The notes: generated by a model from the sequence alone, not told the origin. Shown: positions 8,425 through 17,760, numbered from the stretch's first letter. The stretch: 52,277 nucleotides of DNA from Bryobacter sp. CoA8 C33 (GCA_019931185.1 JAINDK010000034.1:1-52277); one strand, 5' to 3'. Program-made: numbers and translations.

Positions 8425-9410
8425 TGTGGCGGCACCTGTGCCATGTAGCTGAGCAGAGCGAGAAACTCGCTCGTCACATCAATCGTCACGCTGTCGGCCT
8501 CGGCGCCCGCTCCGCCATAGACGCCCGTTGCCAGCCAGGAGCCGTCGTCGTTCTGCAGCGCGGTCAGCCCCGCCGTCACGGCATCGACGAGTTTCCGGTC
8601 TTCACTGTTCCGTGAGAGGCGGTAAGTCCAGGCAGCGCCCCAACCCACCTTGCCGCTCTGCGGCGTCTGATAACGGTCCGCAGCGAGATATTGCGTAGCC
8701 TCAAGAAAGTCCCGGCCCAGGCGCAGCCAGTGCTGATCGCCCGTGACGCCGGCCACGGCGCTCAACAACGCGGCGGCAATGCCGTACTGAAAGTAGTATT
8801 GACGCTTCTTGGCCGCGTCGACGAAATACGACGCCGCCTCCGCCTCGGGATAGCGCCGCACCAGCCCATCCCGCCAGGCCGTGTACAGCCCCAGCCGGAT
8901 GTTCGGCTGGGCCGTCCAGAGGTGGTCCAGCCAGTGCGCGGCAGCCAGAGCCAGATCCTGATTTCCGCTGTAGAGACTGGCAAGGCCGGCCATCGCCGTC
9001 GTCATAATCTCTTCTCCGCTTCGGGCCTCGTCGGCATAAAAGCCTCCGGATTGGCCGTTGTGGTAGGTCGATACAAAGGTAGCCAGTTGACGGGCCAGCG
9101 CAAAACGGCCTGCCGTTACCGCCGCGCAGCAGAGCCAGCTATGCGGGTAAGTGCGATACATCGTGAACCATGGCACGCCCTCACCGTTGAGGTCGCCTCC
9201 GGCTAGCAGCAGGCGGCTCTCGACATAGTCGAGCACCCGGTGCGCTTCGTTCACATGGCCATGGGCCAGCAGGGCCGCCGGCGTCTTGTAGTAGGCCCGC
9301 AGATCGGCGCCGCCACGAAAGGATCCATCCTCTTCGAGCAAATTCAGCAGCCAGCCTGCCGCCTTGTCCGCCGCTTTCCACTGTTTTGTATGGGAGTAAG
9401 TTTCTGCCAT
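8421..9410 (-). CDS. Alpha/alpha-toroid-like protein of unknown function, coupled to the aldolase
   Basis: A 329-residue protein without signal peptide or membrane segment. It consists of repeated helical hairpins with aromatic and Gly-rich turns (WLLNLLEEDGSFRGGAD at the start, LGLYTAWRDGLVRRYP in the middle, GLTALQNDDGSWLATGVYGG near the end). The QNDDGSW-type turn recalls the QW repeat of terpenoid cyclase and prenyltransferase toroids, and the whole resembles six-hairpin glycosidase-like folds. No DxDD or zinc-site motif is visible, so a cyclase activity is not supported. It is the first gene of a two-gene unit with the aldolase (ATGA overlap), which suggests a shared pathway for a sugar-acid or related substrate. 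Confidence 0.6.
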   Translation of the reverse strand: MAETYSHTKQWKAADKAAGWLLNLLEEDGSFRGGADLRAYYKTPAALLAHGHVNEAHRVLDYVESRLLLAGGDLNGEGVPWFTMYRTYPHSWLCCAAVTAGRFALARQLATFVSTYHNGQSGGFYADEARSGEEIMTTAMAGLASLYSGNQDLALAAAHWLDHLWTAQPNIRLGLYTAWRDGLVRRYPEAEAASYFVDAAKKRQYYFQYGIAAALLSAVAGVTGDQHWLRLGRDFLEATQYLAADRYQTPQSGKVGWGAAWTYRLSRNSEDRKLVDAVTAGLTALQNDDGSWLATGVYGGAGAEADSVTIDVTSEFLALLSYMAQVPPQ

Positions 9411-9455
9411 TTCCGCGAAGTGTTATTGTACGTGTTTCCTGGATCTCCCCTACGC

Positions 9456-9824
9456 ATGCAATTCATCGACAGCGATCTCAACTTTCCCATCAGCTCGGCC
9501 GTAGTACACTCGGGCCGCGTGTTTGAAGCCGTCGTCACCTGTATTCCCGATGGCGAGACACAGCCGGTGGCGGGAGGCGCCGGCGCGGAGATGCGAGAGA
9601 TCTTCCGCCAGCTCGATCTCTATCTGGCGGCGGCGGGCGCCGACCGGTTTGCCGTCTGCACGGCCCGACTCTATCTGGCCGATGTGCTCAACGATATCGC
9701 CGCCGTCAATGCCGTCTGGAAGGAGTATTTCGGCCAGCACCCGGTGGTGCGGCGCGCCTACGGCGTCGTGCTGCAATCGGGCATGAAAGTCGAGGCGGCG
9801 TTCACGGCCGAGCTGCCCGCGTGA
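9456..9824 (+). CDS. RidA (YjgF/UK114)-family protein
   Basis: A 122-residue protein starting at ATG 9456; the open frame extends far upstream but only antisense to the divergent gene. Family features are GGAGAEMREIFRQLDLYLAAAGA in the first helix, ARLYLADVLNDIAAVNAVWKEYFG, and the C-terminal VEAAFTAELPA with the conserved Glu. The Arg that binds the substrate carboxylate in RidA (PARS) corresponds to HPVVRRAYG, so an Arg is still close but the motif differs; imine deaminase activity is likely but not certain. It shares its stop codon with the start of the MFS gene, so the pair is an operon. Confidence 0.82.
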   Translation: MQFIDSDLNFPISSAVVHSGRVFEAVVTCIPDGETQPVAGGAGAEMREIFRQLDLYLAAAGADRFAVCTARLYLADVLNDIAAVNAVWKEYFGQHPVVRRAYGVVLQSGMKVEAAFTAELPA

Positions 9825-11002
9825 TGCCGCCGCACTGGCGCGTGGTAGCGCTGCTGGCCTGCGCCGGGGCACTCAATTATGCTGATCGCACCAGCCTCTC
9901 GGTCGTCTTCCCCTTGCTGCGTGCCGAGCTCTCTCTGAGCGACATGGAGTTGGCGGCCATTGGCAGTTTCTTTCTCTGGAGCTATGCCGCCGCTTCTCCG
10001 CTGGCCGGCTGGGTAGTGGACCGCTATCCGCGCCAGCGCGTGATCACGCTGAGCTTGCTGGCCTGGAGCCTGGTAACACTGCTGACGGCGCTGGTGCAAA
10101 GCTCCGGGGCGCTGCTGGCCACGCGGGTTCTGCTGGGGCTGAGCGAATGCTTCTACCTGCCGGCGGCGATTGCGCTGATAGCCGGACATCATGGTCCGGA
10201 GACACGCGGTCGCGCACTGGCATTGCATGCCTTTGGCCTCAACCTGGGTCTGGTGGGCGGCGGGGCTTTAGCCGGTTATCTGGGGCAGCAGTATGGCTGG
10301 CGCAGCAGCCTGGTGGTACTCGGCGTGCTTGGCATCGGGCTTTCGCTGCTTTGCCACTTTCTGCTCTGCGAGGCGGGCGGGCGGCCGGTCACGCAGCAGC
10401 CGAGCTGGACCCGGCTGCTGCGGAATCGCGCCTGGGTGCTGCTAGCGGTGGAGGCGGGCCTCGTTTCCCTCGGCACCTGGATGTTCTTCAACTGGATGCC
10501 GCTGTACTTTCAAGAGCGCTTCTCGCTCAGCCTTGCCTTTGCCGGCTTTTCCGGCACGGCCGTGCTGCAGCTATCAGCCGTCTTCGGCCTGCTGATCGGC
10601 GGTGTGATGACCGATGCAATCGCCCGGCGCGCCGGGCTCAGGGGGCGGCTGCTGGCCATGGCGTTGTTGTATGTGCTGTGCGTCCCACCACTCGTCGTTT
10701 TTCTGGCGAGGGCCGGCTTTCCCGCCGTGGCCTCCGGTGTCGTCGCCTTCTCGTTTCTGAAGGCGCTGGCGATGGCGAATGAGCCGCCGGCGCTGTGTGA
10801 AATCGTCGAGGAGCAGGACCGCGGCTCGGCGCAAAGCCTGATGAACATGTTGAACACGCTCGCGGGAGGAATCGGCGTCTATGTGGCGGGCGCGCTGAAG
10901 GCGGACTGGGGGCTGAGCGGGGTCTTCGCTTCGACGGGTGTGCTGATTCTGCTCTCGGCCCTGCTGACGCTCGGCGTGCGCCGGGCCAGTGTCAGGCCTT
11001 GA
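9824..11002 (+). CDS. MFS transporter, anion:cation symporter-like
   Basis: A 392-residue inner-membrane protein with twelve predicted helices. The start is ATG 9824 (the GTG just before it at 9821 is an alternative); it overlaps the TGA of ridA by one base. The N-terminal helix with [22 protein letters not shown] and the loop DRYPRQRVI between helices 2 and 3 are typical of the ACS family, which imports organic anions such as sugar acids. Helix 4 has [23 protein letters not shown]. It may carry the substrate of the neighbouring aldolase, but that is only suggested by position. The 3' end overlaps the convergent DUF1552 gene by 11 bases. Confidence 0.85.
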   Translation: MPPHWRVVALLACAGALNYADRTSLSVVFPLLRAELSLSDMELAAIGSFFLWSYAAASPLAGWVVDRYPRQRVITLSLLAWSLVTLLTALVQSSGALLATRVLLGLSECFYLPAAIALIAGHHGPETRGRALALHAFGLNLGLVGGGALAGYLGQQYGWRSSLVVLGVLGIGLSLLCHFLLCEAGGRPVTQQPSWTRLLRNRAWVLLAVEAGLVSLGTWMFFNWMPLYFQERFSLSLAFAGFSGTAVLQLSAVFGLLIGGVMTDAIARRAGLRGRLLAMALLYVLCVPPLVVFLARAGFPAVASGVVAFSFLKALAMANEPPALCEIVEEQDRGSAQSLMNMLNTLAGGIGVYVAGALKADWGLSGVFASTGVLILLSALLTLGVRRASVRP

Positions 11003-12263
11003 GCGCGAGCCCGCGCATCGTACCCGTGGCGCAGGCGAAGGTTTTCGCCTCAATCCCCATCCGCTCGATGATGCTGAGAAAGAGATTGGGCAGAGGATAG
11101 TTTCGCTCGCCGGGAAAGGCGAGATGCTGGCCGTGGCGGAAGCCACCACCGGCGAAGACAACGGGCATGTCGGTGGTGGTGTGGCGGTTGGCGTCGCCGA
11201 AGTTGGACCCGTAGAGCACCATCGAGCTGTCGAGCAGCGAGGCAGCCCGCAACTGACCCAGCAGATCGGCCAGATGTTTCATGTGCATATGATCGATGGC
11301 TTCGAGCTGCTTGAGCTTGCTGTCGTTCTTGCCGTGGTGCGAAAGGTTGTGATAGCCGTCGGTGATGGCAATGCCGTCGACGTCGATAGCCGGGGAGTTG
11401 ACACTGTCTAAAAAGAGCGTGATCAGGCGCGTGGAGTCGGTTTCAAAGGCAAGCCGCGAGACCTCATACATGAGCTTGACCTTGGCGAGATAGGCGCGGG
11501 GATCGGCCGGGTCGATGGGCTCCCTGGCGGCGGTAACCGGCTTCGGTTTGCGCTCCCAGGCCTGGGCAAGCACGAGGCGGCGTTCGAGTTCGCGCACACC
11601 GGTCAAGTACTGCTCAAGCCGGGCGCGGTCTTCGCCGTCCAACTCGGCGCTGAGCTTTCCGGCTTGTCCGGCGACGGCGTCCATAATGCTCTGGCCGAGG
11701 CGCAGGCGTTCGATCTGCCGTTCGATCTCGGCGGCGCTGCCCTGCAGGAAGAGCTTGCGATAGACGGCTGCCGCGGAGTCTTCGCACGGGATCATGACGC
11801 CGCCCCCGGTCCAGGAAAGGCTGCGCTGTGCCTTGGCCACGTTGACGCCGAGAGTGAGAGAAGAAAAGCGGGTCTTGACGCCGATGTGCTCGGCGAGAAA
11901 CTGATCGAGCGAGATCGTATTGCGAAAACCGCCATTGGCCGGGTGCGGGGCGGCGGTGAGAAAGCAGACCTCGGAGTTATGGCTGCCATCGACATCGGGA
12001 TGGGATACGCCGGAGAAGACTGTGAAGTCATCGCGGAAGGCGGCGAGGTGTTGCAGGTAAGGGCTGAGGGTGTAGCCGCGGCCGGCCGCGGCGGGGAAGA
12101 AGCCGGCGGCCAACAGACCGAGGTTATTGCAGATGGCGAGCAGGCGGCGGGGGGGCTCAGCCGTGGCGGCGAAGGCGGGCCGCATGGCCTCGAGCAGGGG
12201 CAGGGCAAGGCGTACTCCTGCCGCCCGCAGTACGCTTCTTCGGCTGATACGCATTTGTTTCAC
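10992..12263 (-). CDS. Exported DUF1552 protein
   Basis: A 423-residue protein with a Tat-type leader ([23 protein letters not shown]). The core carries the DUF1552 layout: [41 protein letters not shown], a central helical hairpin ([16 protein letters not shown]) and the late block [11 protein letters not shown] and [24 protein letters not shown]. The family resembles the alkaline-phosphatase-fold DUF1501 proteins in several motifs, including His-rich HNLSHH, but no reaction is established. It lies 3 bases downstream of the DUF1592 gene on the same strand and is almost always paired with such a protein in Acidobacteriota and Planctomycetota. Confidence 0.88.
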   Translation of the reverse strand: MKQMRISRRSVLRAAGVRLALPLLEAMRPAFAATAEPPRRLLAICNNLGLLAAGFFPAAAGRGYTLSPYLQHLAAFRDDFTVFSGVSHPDVDGSHNSEVCFLTAAPHPANGGFRNTISLDQFLAEHIGVKTRFSSLTLGVNVAKAQRSLSWTGGGVMIPCEDSAAAVYRKLFLQGSAAEIERQIERLRLGQSIMDAVAGQAGKLSAELDGEDRARLEQYLTGVRELERRLVLAQAWERKPKPVTAAREPIDPADPRAYLAKVKLMYEVSRLAFETDSTRLITLFLDSVNSPAIDVDGIAITDGYHNLSHHGKNDSKLKQLEAIDHMHMKHLADLLGQLRAASLLDSSMVLYGSNFGDANRHTTTDMPVVFAGGGFRHGQHLAFPGERNYPLPNLFLSIIERMGIEAKTFACATGTMRGLALKA

Positions 12264-12266
12264 TCC

Positions 12267-14696
12267 TTATTTATGCCTGAAAAGATCGCTGGCCAAAAGC
12301 GCGAGAATCAGTGACCGCACGCGGTAGCCATCGCGGGCGGCCTGATCGAGCAGGGCTTCGCGCGCGGGACGGTCGCTGAGGCGAACGGGGGCGCCAGTGG
12401 CGTAGACAAGGAACTGGTTGAGCAGATTGCGGGCGAGTTGGCGGTCATCGGCGGCGAGGATTTGTTGGAAGGCGGCGATGCCGGCAAAGGGCTTGCCGAA
12501 GAAGTCACCACTGGTGTCGACGGGCTTACCACGGCGGAAGGTGAAGGCATGGCCGTTCTTGCCGAGGCCGGGGACGGGTGGGCCCTCTTCGGTTGAGCGG
12601 TAGTGGGTGCGCTGGCCGCCGAGGACATCGAAGGCCTCCAGGGCGAAGCCCGGGGGATCGATCTTGCGGTGGCAGGCAGCACAGGACGGGTCGGCGCGAT
12701 GCTTGTCGAGTTGTTCGCGGATGGTGGTGGCGCCGCGCGTATCGGGCTCGACGGCGCTGACGCCGGCGGGCGGAGGCGGAGGCGGCATGCCGAGCAAGCG
12801 CTCCATGATCCAGGCGCCGCGCAGCACCGGCGAGGTGGTGGTGCCATTGGCGGTGATCTTGAGCACGCTGGCCTGGGTGAGCAGGCCGCCGCGCGGGCTT
12901 GCCACGGGCAAATCGACTTTGCGCATCGCGCTGCCGGGGACGGCGGGCAAGCCGTAGTGGCGGGCCAGATGTTCGTTCAGAAACGTATAGGGCGAGCGGG
13001 CCAGATGCGAGACGGGTTGATTGGCTTCGATGAGATGGGCAAAGAAGCGGCGCGTCTGCGCCTCGGCCGATTCCGTGAGCAGGTCGTCGAGGTAATACTC
13101 GGGATAGAGCACCTGGTCGGGGGTGTTGTCATTGAGCTTGCGCAGATCGAGCCAGTAATCGAGGAAAGCATCGGTGAAGCGGTGCAGCAGCGGACCGGCG
13201 AGGAGACGTTCGGCCTGAGCGAGCAGAACGGCGGGACGCTCGAGTTGGCCCTGGGAGGCAAGGCGGCGGAGTTCGGCATCGGGCGCGGAGTTGGTCAGCA
13301 GGTAAGACAGACGCGAGGCGAGGGCCCAACTGTCCAGGGGACCGGGCCGGGCCTCGAGGTAGAGAAAAGCAGGGGAACAAAGAATCGCCTGGTAGCTTTC
13401 GATCATGGCCTCGGGCAGAGGGCTCTTCGAGGCAGTCAGGATGCGGCTGGCGGTGGTGAACTCGCTTTCGCGGACAGGGCGGCGCAGGGCGCGCTCGAGA
13501 AAGCGGCGCAGATAGGCCGGCGCCTCTTCGCGGGTGGACGGGATGAGCTCGGGGGTGGCGGCAGGGAGAGGCCCTTCGACTTCCATCCAACGGTAGACCA
13601 GCCCGGGCATGCCGTGCTGGGAGGCGTGGGGGCTGCCGACAAAGCCGGGCCGGGAGCGGAAGAGCCGGGCCGCGTCCGGGGAGATCGAATCACCGGGCAG
13701 GAGATCGACGCTTACCTCGTGTACACGCGGTTCCGGGCCGATGTCGATTGTGGTGAGGTAGCGTTTTTCGCCGCCCGGACGCAGCGCATAGAGACTGAGA
13801 GGCTCGACCGTGCGGCCGCGCTCCGTTTTCTCGCGGTTGGGCCGCCAGTAGGGGGGGCGGTTCTTGTTGTTGAGCGGCTCCCAGACGGTATGAATCCAGA
13901 GGCTGTAGGAGTGGAGGCGTAGCTTGTAGCGGCCGCCGGCGGGGGCCTGGAACTGATCCCAGGAATAATCGTTGCCGTTGTAGGTGCCGGCGGGGGTGGC
14001 AAAGCCCTCGAGTTCGCGGTTGGCGGGCACGGTCATTGGCGCCTTTTCGGTGAGCACATCCGGCTGGGCGTCAAAGCCGAGCACGGGGATCATGGCCCGC
14101 TCGGGGTGGTTATTGAAGGGCCCATAGAACATGCGGCGGATCATGCGCTGTTGCTGGCGGGCGTAGAAGCGGCGGACGGTGGGGGGTGTGGCGCGGGCGG
14201 CGAGCACGTCACGCAGGGCCTGCTCGGCGGTCTCGAGGTAGCGGGCCATCTGGATGTGGGAGACATCGAGGGCTTCGCCAGACTTATTGAAGCGATGAGC
14301 GATGCCGTCCTCCGGCAAGCTGTCGCGCAAGCGCAGCCAGGGGGCGCCGAGGAGATCGCGCAGCGTGTTTTCGTACTCATAGCGATTGAGCCGGCGCAGC
14401 ACGCCACGGCCCCGCCGGGTAGCCTGTTGCTGCTCGAAGCGGCGGAACTCCGCGGCCAGCACCGTCAGAAAGGGCTTGGCGTCAACCCGGGCGCCGGGCG
14501 GCATGGAGCCGTTGGCGACGGCGTCGTGGACGCGCACCCAGCGGGCCGATTTTTCCCGGTCGGTGAGATCGAGATCGAGTTGGGTGAAGTCGAGACCAAA
14601 GGGCGCGCGCGGCCCCTGGTGGCAGCCGGTGCAGTGGCTGGCAACGAAGTCCGTCACCGGGCTTTGGGCCAGCAGAGCGAACAGCAGGAAAGTCAT
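12267..14696 (-). CDS. Multi-domain DUF1587/1592/1588/1585 protein with two c-type haem motifs
   Basis: An 809-residue exported protein. After a short leader it has CTGCH at residues 22-26, a c-type haem site in a small cytochrome domain. Then come the modules known from planctomycete-type proteins: LRRLNRYEYENTLRDLLG (DUF1587), a beta-rich insert with YSWDQFQAPAGGRYKLRLHSY, LRRFLERALRRPVRESEF and a helical region LASRLSYLLTNSAPDAEL (DUF1595/1592), then PRGGLLTQASVLKITANGTTTSPVLRGAWIMERLLG and a second CAACH haem-type motif in SCAACHRKIDPPGFALEAFD (DUF1588), ending in DUF1585. It most likely transfers electrons in the periplasm in the breakdown of a polymer, with the DUF1552 partner. The start is only 23 bases from the divergent cupin gene. 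Confidence 0.88.
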   Translation of the reverse strand: MTFLLFALLAQSPVTDFVASHCTGCHQGPRAPFGLDFTQLDLDLTDREKSARWVRVHDAVANGSMPPGARVDAKPFLTVLAAEFRRFEQQQATRRGRGVLRRLNRYEYENTLRDLLGAPWLRLRDSLPEDGIAHRFNKSGEALDVSHIQMARYLETAEQALRDVLAARATPPTVRRFYARQQQRMIRRMFYGPFNNHPERAMIPVLGFDAQPDVLTEKAPMTVPANRELEGFATPAGTYNGNDYSWDQFQAPAGGRYKLRLHSYSLWIHTVWEPLNNKNRPPYWRPNREKTERGRTVEPLSLYALRPGGEKRYLTTIDIGPEPRVHEVSVDLLPGDSISPDAARLFRSRPGFVGSPHASQHGMPGLVYRWMEVEGPLPAATPELIPSTREEAPAYLRRFLERALRRPVRESEFTTASRILTASKSPLPEAMIESYQAILCSPAFLYLEARPGPLDSWALASRLSYLLTNSAPDAELRRLASQGQLERPAVLLAQAERLLAGPLLHRFTDAFLDYWLDLRKLNDNTPDQVLYPEYYLDDLLTESAEAQTRRFFAHLIEANQPVSHLARSPYTFLNEHLARHYGLPAVPGSAMRKVDLPVASPRGGLLTQASVLKITANGTTTSPVLRGAWIMERLLGMPPPPPPAGVSAVEPDTRGATTIREQLDKHRADPSCAACHRKIDPPGFALEAFDVLGGQRTHYRSTEEGPPVPGLGKNGHAFTFRRGKPVDTSGDFFGKPFAGIAAFQQILAADDRQLARNLLNQFLVYATGAPVRLSDRPAREALLDQAARDGYRVRSLILALLASDLFRHK

Positions 14697-14719
14697 GGCG
14701 TCTCGGGTATCTTAACAAC

Positions 14720-15250
14720 ATGAAGCGACGTATCGTGACGAACACGCTCGCCGCGCTCGGGCTCGGCTCGCTGAGCTTCGCCGCCGAACCGGAGGCGCAT
14801 CTGTTGGGGGGCAATGGCTGGGTGCCGAACCACGAGCGGCTGCCCTTGCTGCTGTTTCGGCAGGCGTTTCGCGGCGGGGTGGATGCCTGCGAGCGGTTTA
14901 TCCGCTCCTCGGGCTGGCAGCCGGAGTGGCGCAACGGCGTGTATCCCTTTCATCACTATCATTCGACGGCGCATGAGCTGCTGGGCGTGGCGGGCGGCGA
15001 GGCTAGGCTGCTGCTCGGCGGGGAAGCCCCGCGCGGACTGGACGTGACAGTGCGGGCGGGCGATCTCATCATTCTGCCTTGCGGCACCGGGCATTGCCGT
15101 GTGTCGGCCAGCGGAGACTTTCTGGTGGTGGGAGCTTATGCCCTCGAGCAGCGCTGGGACCTGATGCGGGAGGCGCCAACGGCGGCCCAGCGCCAGGCGA
15201 TGCGGGCCCTGCCTTATCCGAAAGGCGGACTAACGAGTCTTTGGCGCTGA
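14720..15250 (+). CDS. YjlB-like exported cupin
   Basis: A 176-residue protein with an N-terminal leader (MKRRIVTNTLAALGLGSLSFAA), which is unusual for this mostly cytosolic family. The cupin core has YPFHHYHSTAHELLGVAGGEARLLLGG, giving the His and Glu ligands, and AGDLIILPCGTGHCRV with the last His. After it comes the family tail QRWDLMREAPTAAQRQAM and LPYPKGG. The pattern is that of Bacillus YjlB-type cupins, whose role is unknown. It is convergent with the CBM9-like gene and overlaps it by 21 bases. Confidence 0.8.
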   Translation: MKRRIVTNTLAALGLGSLSFAAEPEAHLLGGNGWVPNHERLPLLLFRQAFRGGVDACERFIRSSGWQPEWRNGVYPFHHYHSTAHELLGVAGGEARLLLGGEAPRGLDVTVRAGDLIILPCGTGHCRVSASGDFLVVGAYALEQRWDLMREAPTAAQRQAMRALPYPKGGLTSLWR

Positions 15251-16069
15251 GGCGCGCAGGACGAATTTGGCGAAGTTGTTCAACTGAGTGCGGGTCTTTG
15301 GCCCGCCGCTCAACCAGTCTTCGTGATGGAAGTTGCCGAAGTTGCCCGCGCCTTTTTCGGGCTCGTCGAGATCGCCGAGGGCGATGTTGATGCCCACCTC
15401 GCGGTCTCCGAGGGCGGGGCTCCAGAAGCGGCCGGGCTCGACCTCGACGCAAGGGTCAAAGGCGATAGACCATTCGATGTAGTAGCCCTTGCCGCCTTTC
15501 TTGACGGCAGTGGCGGCTACCATGGCGCCGGTATCGATCCAGCGGGAATAGGTCTGGAAAGCTTTTTCATCGCGGCGCGGCTCGCCTTCGAGCAATCCGC
15601 CTTTGCCGAGGCCGCCGAGGCGGCTCTTGGTCAGGTTCACGACCATCTGCCAACTGCGGCCGTTGCCCTCGACGGACTCATCGCCGCGAAAGGTATTGGT
15701 GGCGTTGAGCAGAATCTCCATCTCATCGCCGAACCAGGGGAAGGCATCGCGGGAGGGTTTGCCGTTGAGGAACTCATGCGCTTTCGGGTTCTCCGGCGGC
15801 AACCAGCGCGGCGTATCAATGCCGTAGAGCACATCGTCATCGATATCGAAGGCGAAGTAGAGACGCTTGCCGTCGTGCTTGACCCAGCCTTTGAGGTTGA
15901 GGTCCTTGGGATCGGTGGTGGGGGAGAAGGTATGGGTCCAGTGGATCGTGCCGCGGAGGGAGGTGGCATCGGCCCATTCTCCGGGGCTGAGCTGGCCGTC
16001 GATGCGCGGCGTCTTGCCGGGGTAGGCATCGAGGGCGAGCAGGGCGGCGAGCAGGAGAGCGGGGCTCAG
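15230..16069 (-). CDS. CBM9-like secreted carbohydrate-binding protein; probable CTG start
   Basis: The open frame has no ATG, GTG or TTG near its true 5' end. The first such codon, GTG at 15832, lies inside the domain. Translating upstream gives a signal peptide (SPALLLAALLALDA) followed by the domain start KTPRIDGQLSPGEWADA. The best start is CTG at 16067-16069, which overlaps the stop of cpoB as CTGA, just like the ATGA coupling seen elsewhere here; this gives 279 residues. The body is a DOMON/CBM9-type beta sandwich: LNLKGWVKHDGKRLYFAFDIDDD, then GDEMEILLNAT and YYIEWSIAF. It should bind sugars outside the cytoplasm. It is the last gene of the Tol-Pal unit. Confidence 0.7.
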   Translation of the reverse strand: MSPALLLAALLALDAYPGKTPRIDGQLSPGEWADATSLRGTIHWTHTFSPTTDPKDLNLKGWVKHDGKRLYFAFDIDDDVLYGIDTPRWLPPENPKAHEFLNGKPSRDAFPWFGDEMEILLNATNTFRGDESVEGNGRSWQMVVNLTKSRLGGLGKGGLLEGEPRRDEKAFQTYSRWIDTGAMVAATAVKKGGKGYYIEWSIAFDPCVEVEPGRFWSPALGDREVGINIALGDLDEPEKGAGNFGNFHHEDWLSGGPKTRTQLNNFAKFVLRASAPKTR

Positions 16070-16953
16070 CGTTTTCTCCGGGCGGGCGGGGTGGCGGCGG
16101 GGGCGGAGTAGGGCATGCCGAGGGCCTTGAGTTCGTCCTTCGCCAGGGCGGACTGAGGCGAGTTCGGGCTCTTCTTGATCAGGGTGCGGAACTCATTGAC
16201 GGCGGCGGTACGCTGGCCGCCTTTGGCGAGGGCGCGGCCTTTTTCGAGCTGCGCGTCGGGAGCCTTGGGAAAATCGGGGAAGTTCTCGAGAACGGCGTCG
16301 AGTTGGCGGACGGCGTCGTCATAGCGATTGAGGCTCATATAGACCATGCCGAGGTTGAAATAGGCGTTGGGCGCGTAGGGCTCGGTGGGGAAGAACTTCA
16401 GGTAATCTTCAAACTGGCGGGCGGCAAAATCAAGTTGGCCCCCGTTGCGGGCGGCCAGGGCGGCGGTGTAGAGACTTTCGCTGGTGACCCCGGGGGGCGG
16501 GCCCGTCTGAGCGGCCGGTGCGGGTGGCGGCGGCGGAGCCGACAGAGTGCGAATGGCGTTGTTCATATCGCTCAACTGCCCTTGCAGCTTTTTGACCAGC
16601 TCACTCAACTCGGCGACGGATTCCTTCATCAGCGCGAACTCGGTCGTCATCTGATCGACCTTGGTATTGACGCCGGCGACGGGGGCATTGAGCGCGCTTT
16701 GCTGTTCGCGCAACTTGTCCGTCATCGTCTTGTCGAGAATGGCCAGAGCAGTGTTCGACTTGTTGGCCGTCTCAAGCGATTGCTGCACTAGCACATTGAG
16801 GGCGGCGAACTTCTCGTCCATCGAGCTCTTCATGCTGCGCACTTCATTCTGGAGAAGGGCCACATCGCGCTGTATCTCAAGAATCTTGTCCTTTTGGGCC
16901 AAGACCGGCAAAGCGGCGAGAGCGGCAAGCAGGAAGAGCTGGATGGAACGCAT
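16066..16953 (-). CDS. cpoB: CpoB (YbgF), Tol-Pal-associated TPR protein
   Basis: A 295-residue periplasmic protein with signal peptide MRSIQLFLLAALAALPVLA. Residues 25-140 form a coiled coil (ILEIQRDVALLQNEVRSMKSSMDEKF and later repeats), then a Pro/Ala linker and three TPR repeats from about residue 160: LYTAALAARNGGQLDFAARQFEDYLKFFP, PNAYFNLGMVYMSLNRYDDAVRQLDAVLENFP and LEKGRALAKGGQRTAAVNEFRTLIKK. This matches CpoB, which links cell-wall synthesis to outer-membrane constriction through Tol. The coiled coil is longer than in enterobacteria. It lies 18 bases after pal and overlaps the next gene by 4 bases. Confidence 0.88.
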   Translation of the reverse strand: MRSIQLFLLAALAALPVLAQKDKILEIQRDVALLQNEVRSMKSSMDEKFAALNVLVQQSLETANKSNTALAILDKTMTDKLREQQSALNAPVAGVNTKVDQMTTEFALMKESVAELSELVKKLQGQLSDMNNAIRTLSAPPPPPAPAAQTGPPPGVTSESLYTAALAARNGGQLDFAARQFEDYLKFFPTEPYAPNAYFNLGMVYMSLNRYDDAVRQLDAVLENFPDFPKAPDAQLEKGRALAKGGQRTAAVNEFRTLIKKSPNSPQSALAKDELKALGMPYSAPAATPPARRKR

Positions 16954-16971
16954 AAGTTACCGTCGGTTTAA

Positions 16972-17760
16972 TTAGTTTGCACTGAAATGAGCCCGGCGGT
17001 TTTTCTGCCAGCAGGACTCATTGGATTCACTGCAGGTCGGCTTCTCGTTGCCATAGCTGATCACTTTGAGCTGACCGGCGGGAATGCCGAGGTTGACGAG
17101 ATAGTCCTTGGTGGCCGTTGAGCGGCGGTCGCCCAAGCCCAGGTTGTATTCCGCTGAGCCGCGCTCGTCGCAGTGGCCTTCGATGGTGACGACACCACTC
17201 GGGTGGGCAGCGAAAATCTGCTTCAATGCTTCGGCGTTGCGATTGAGAATGGAGCGGCCATCCTCGCGGACATCCGACTTGTCGTAGTCGAAGTAGACGT
17301 CAGCGAGCAGGGAACCGACCATTTCCGAAAGGCTCTTGACGGCGGGCCGCGGAGCTTCCTGCCGCGGGGGCGGCGGGGGGGCGGAGACGCTGAGCGTGAC
17401 GCTGCGCTCGGTGGTGCCGCCGGGGCCGGTGGCCGTGAGACGGTAGGTGGTCGTCGAGGACGGGCTCACCGAGCGATTGCCGGTGGACTGCACGGCGCCG
17501 ATGCCGGAGATGTTAACGGAGTCGGCATTCTCGACAGCCCAGGACAGCGTGGCGCTTTGACCCGCGGTGATCGAACCGGGTTCGACCGTGAAAGAACGAA
17601 TCGCCGGAGCGGGCTTGGGCGCGGGCGCGGGCGCGGCCGGAGCCGGCGCCGGGGGTGGGGGCGGCGCCGGGGCTTTCTTCTTGCAGCCAACAGCGAAGAG
17701 TGACAGGGAGAGAGCGAGCAGAGCGATGCTCAGTTGTTTATGGGACTTTACCAGCAGCAT
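16972..17760 (-). CDS. pal: Pal, peptidoglycan-associated lipoprotein with an extra Ig-like domain
   Basis: A 262-residue outer-membrane lipoprotein. The signal peptide ends in LFAVGC, a lipobox, followed by Lys and a Pro/Ala-rich linker. A beta-sandwich segment follows (about residues 57-128, IRSFTVEPGSITAGQSATLSWAV onward, ending in SVTLSVS), which is not part of classical Pal. The C-terminal OmpA domain has VYFDYDKSDVREDG, TIEGHCDERGSAEYNLGLGDRR and VISYGNEKP, with the Asp and Arg that hold diaminopimelate. It anchors the outer membrane to peptidoglycan and is bound by TolB. It follows tolB after 54 bases and precedes cpoB. Confidence 0.9.
   Translation of the reverse strand: MLLVKSHKQLSIALLALSLSLFAVGCKKKAPAPPPPPAPAPAAPAPAPKPAPAIRSFTVEPGSITAGQSATLSWAVENADSVNISGIGAVQSTGNRSVSPSSTTTYRLTATGPGGTTERSVTLSVSAPPPPPRQEAPRPAVKSLSEMVGSLLADVYFDYDKSDVREDGRSILNRNAEALKQIFAAHPSGVVTIEGHCDERGSAEYNLGLGDRRSTATKDYLVNLGIPAGQLKVISYGNEKPTCSESNESCWQKNRRAHFSAN

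Noticed and set aside
12603-13922. 439-codon open frame on the plus strand
   Set aside because: Antisense to the DUF1592-type gene, which has haem and domain motifs; the composition is that of a shadow frame.
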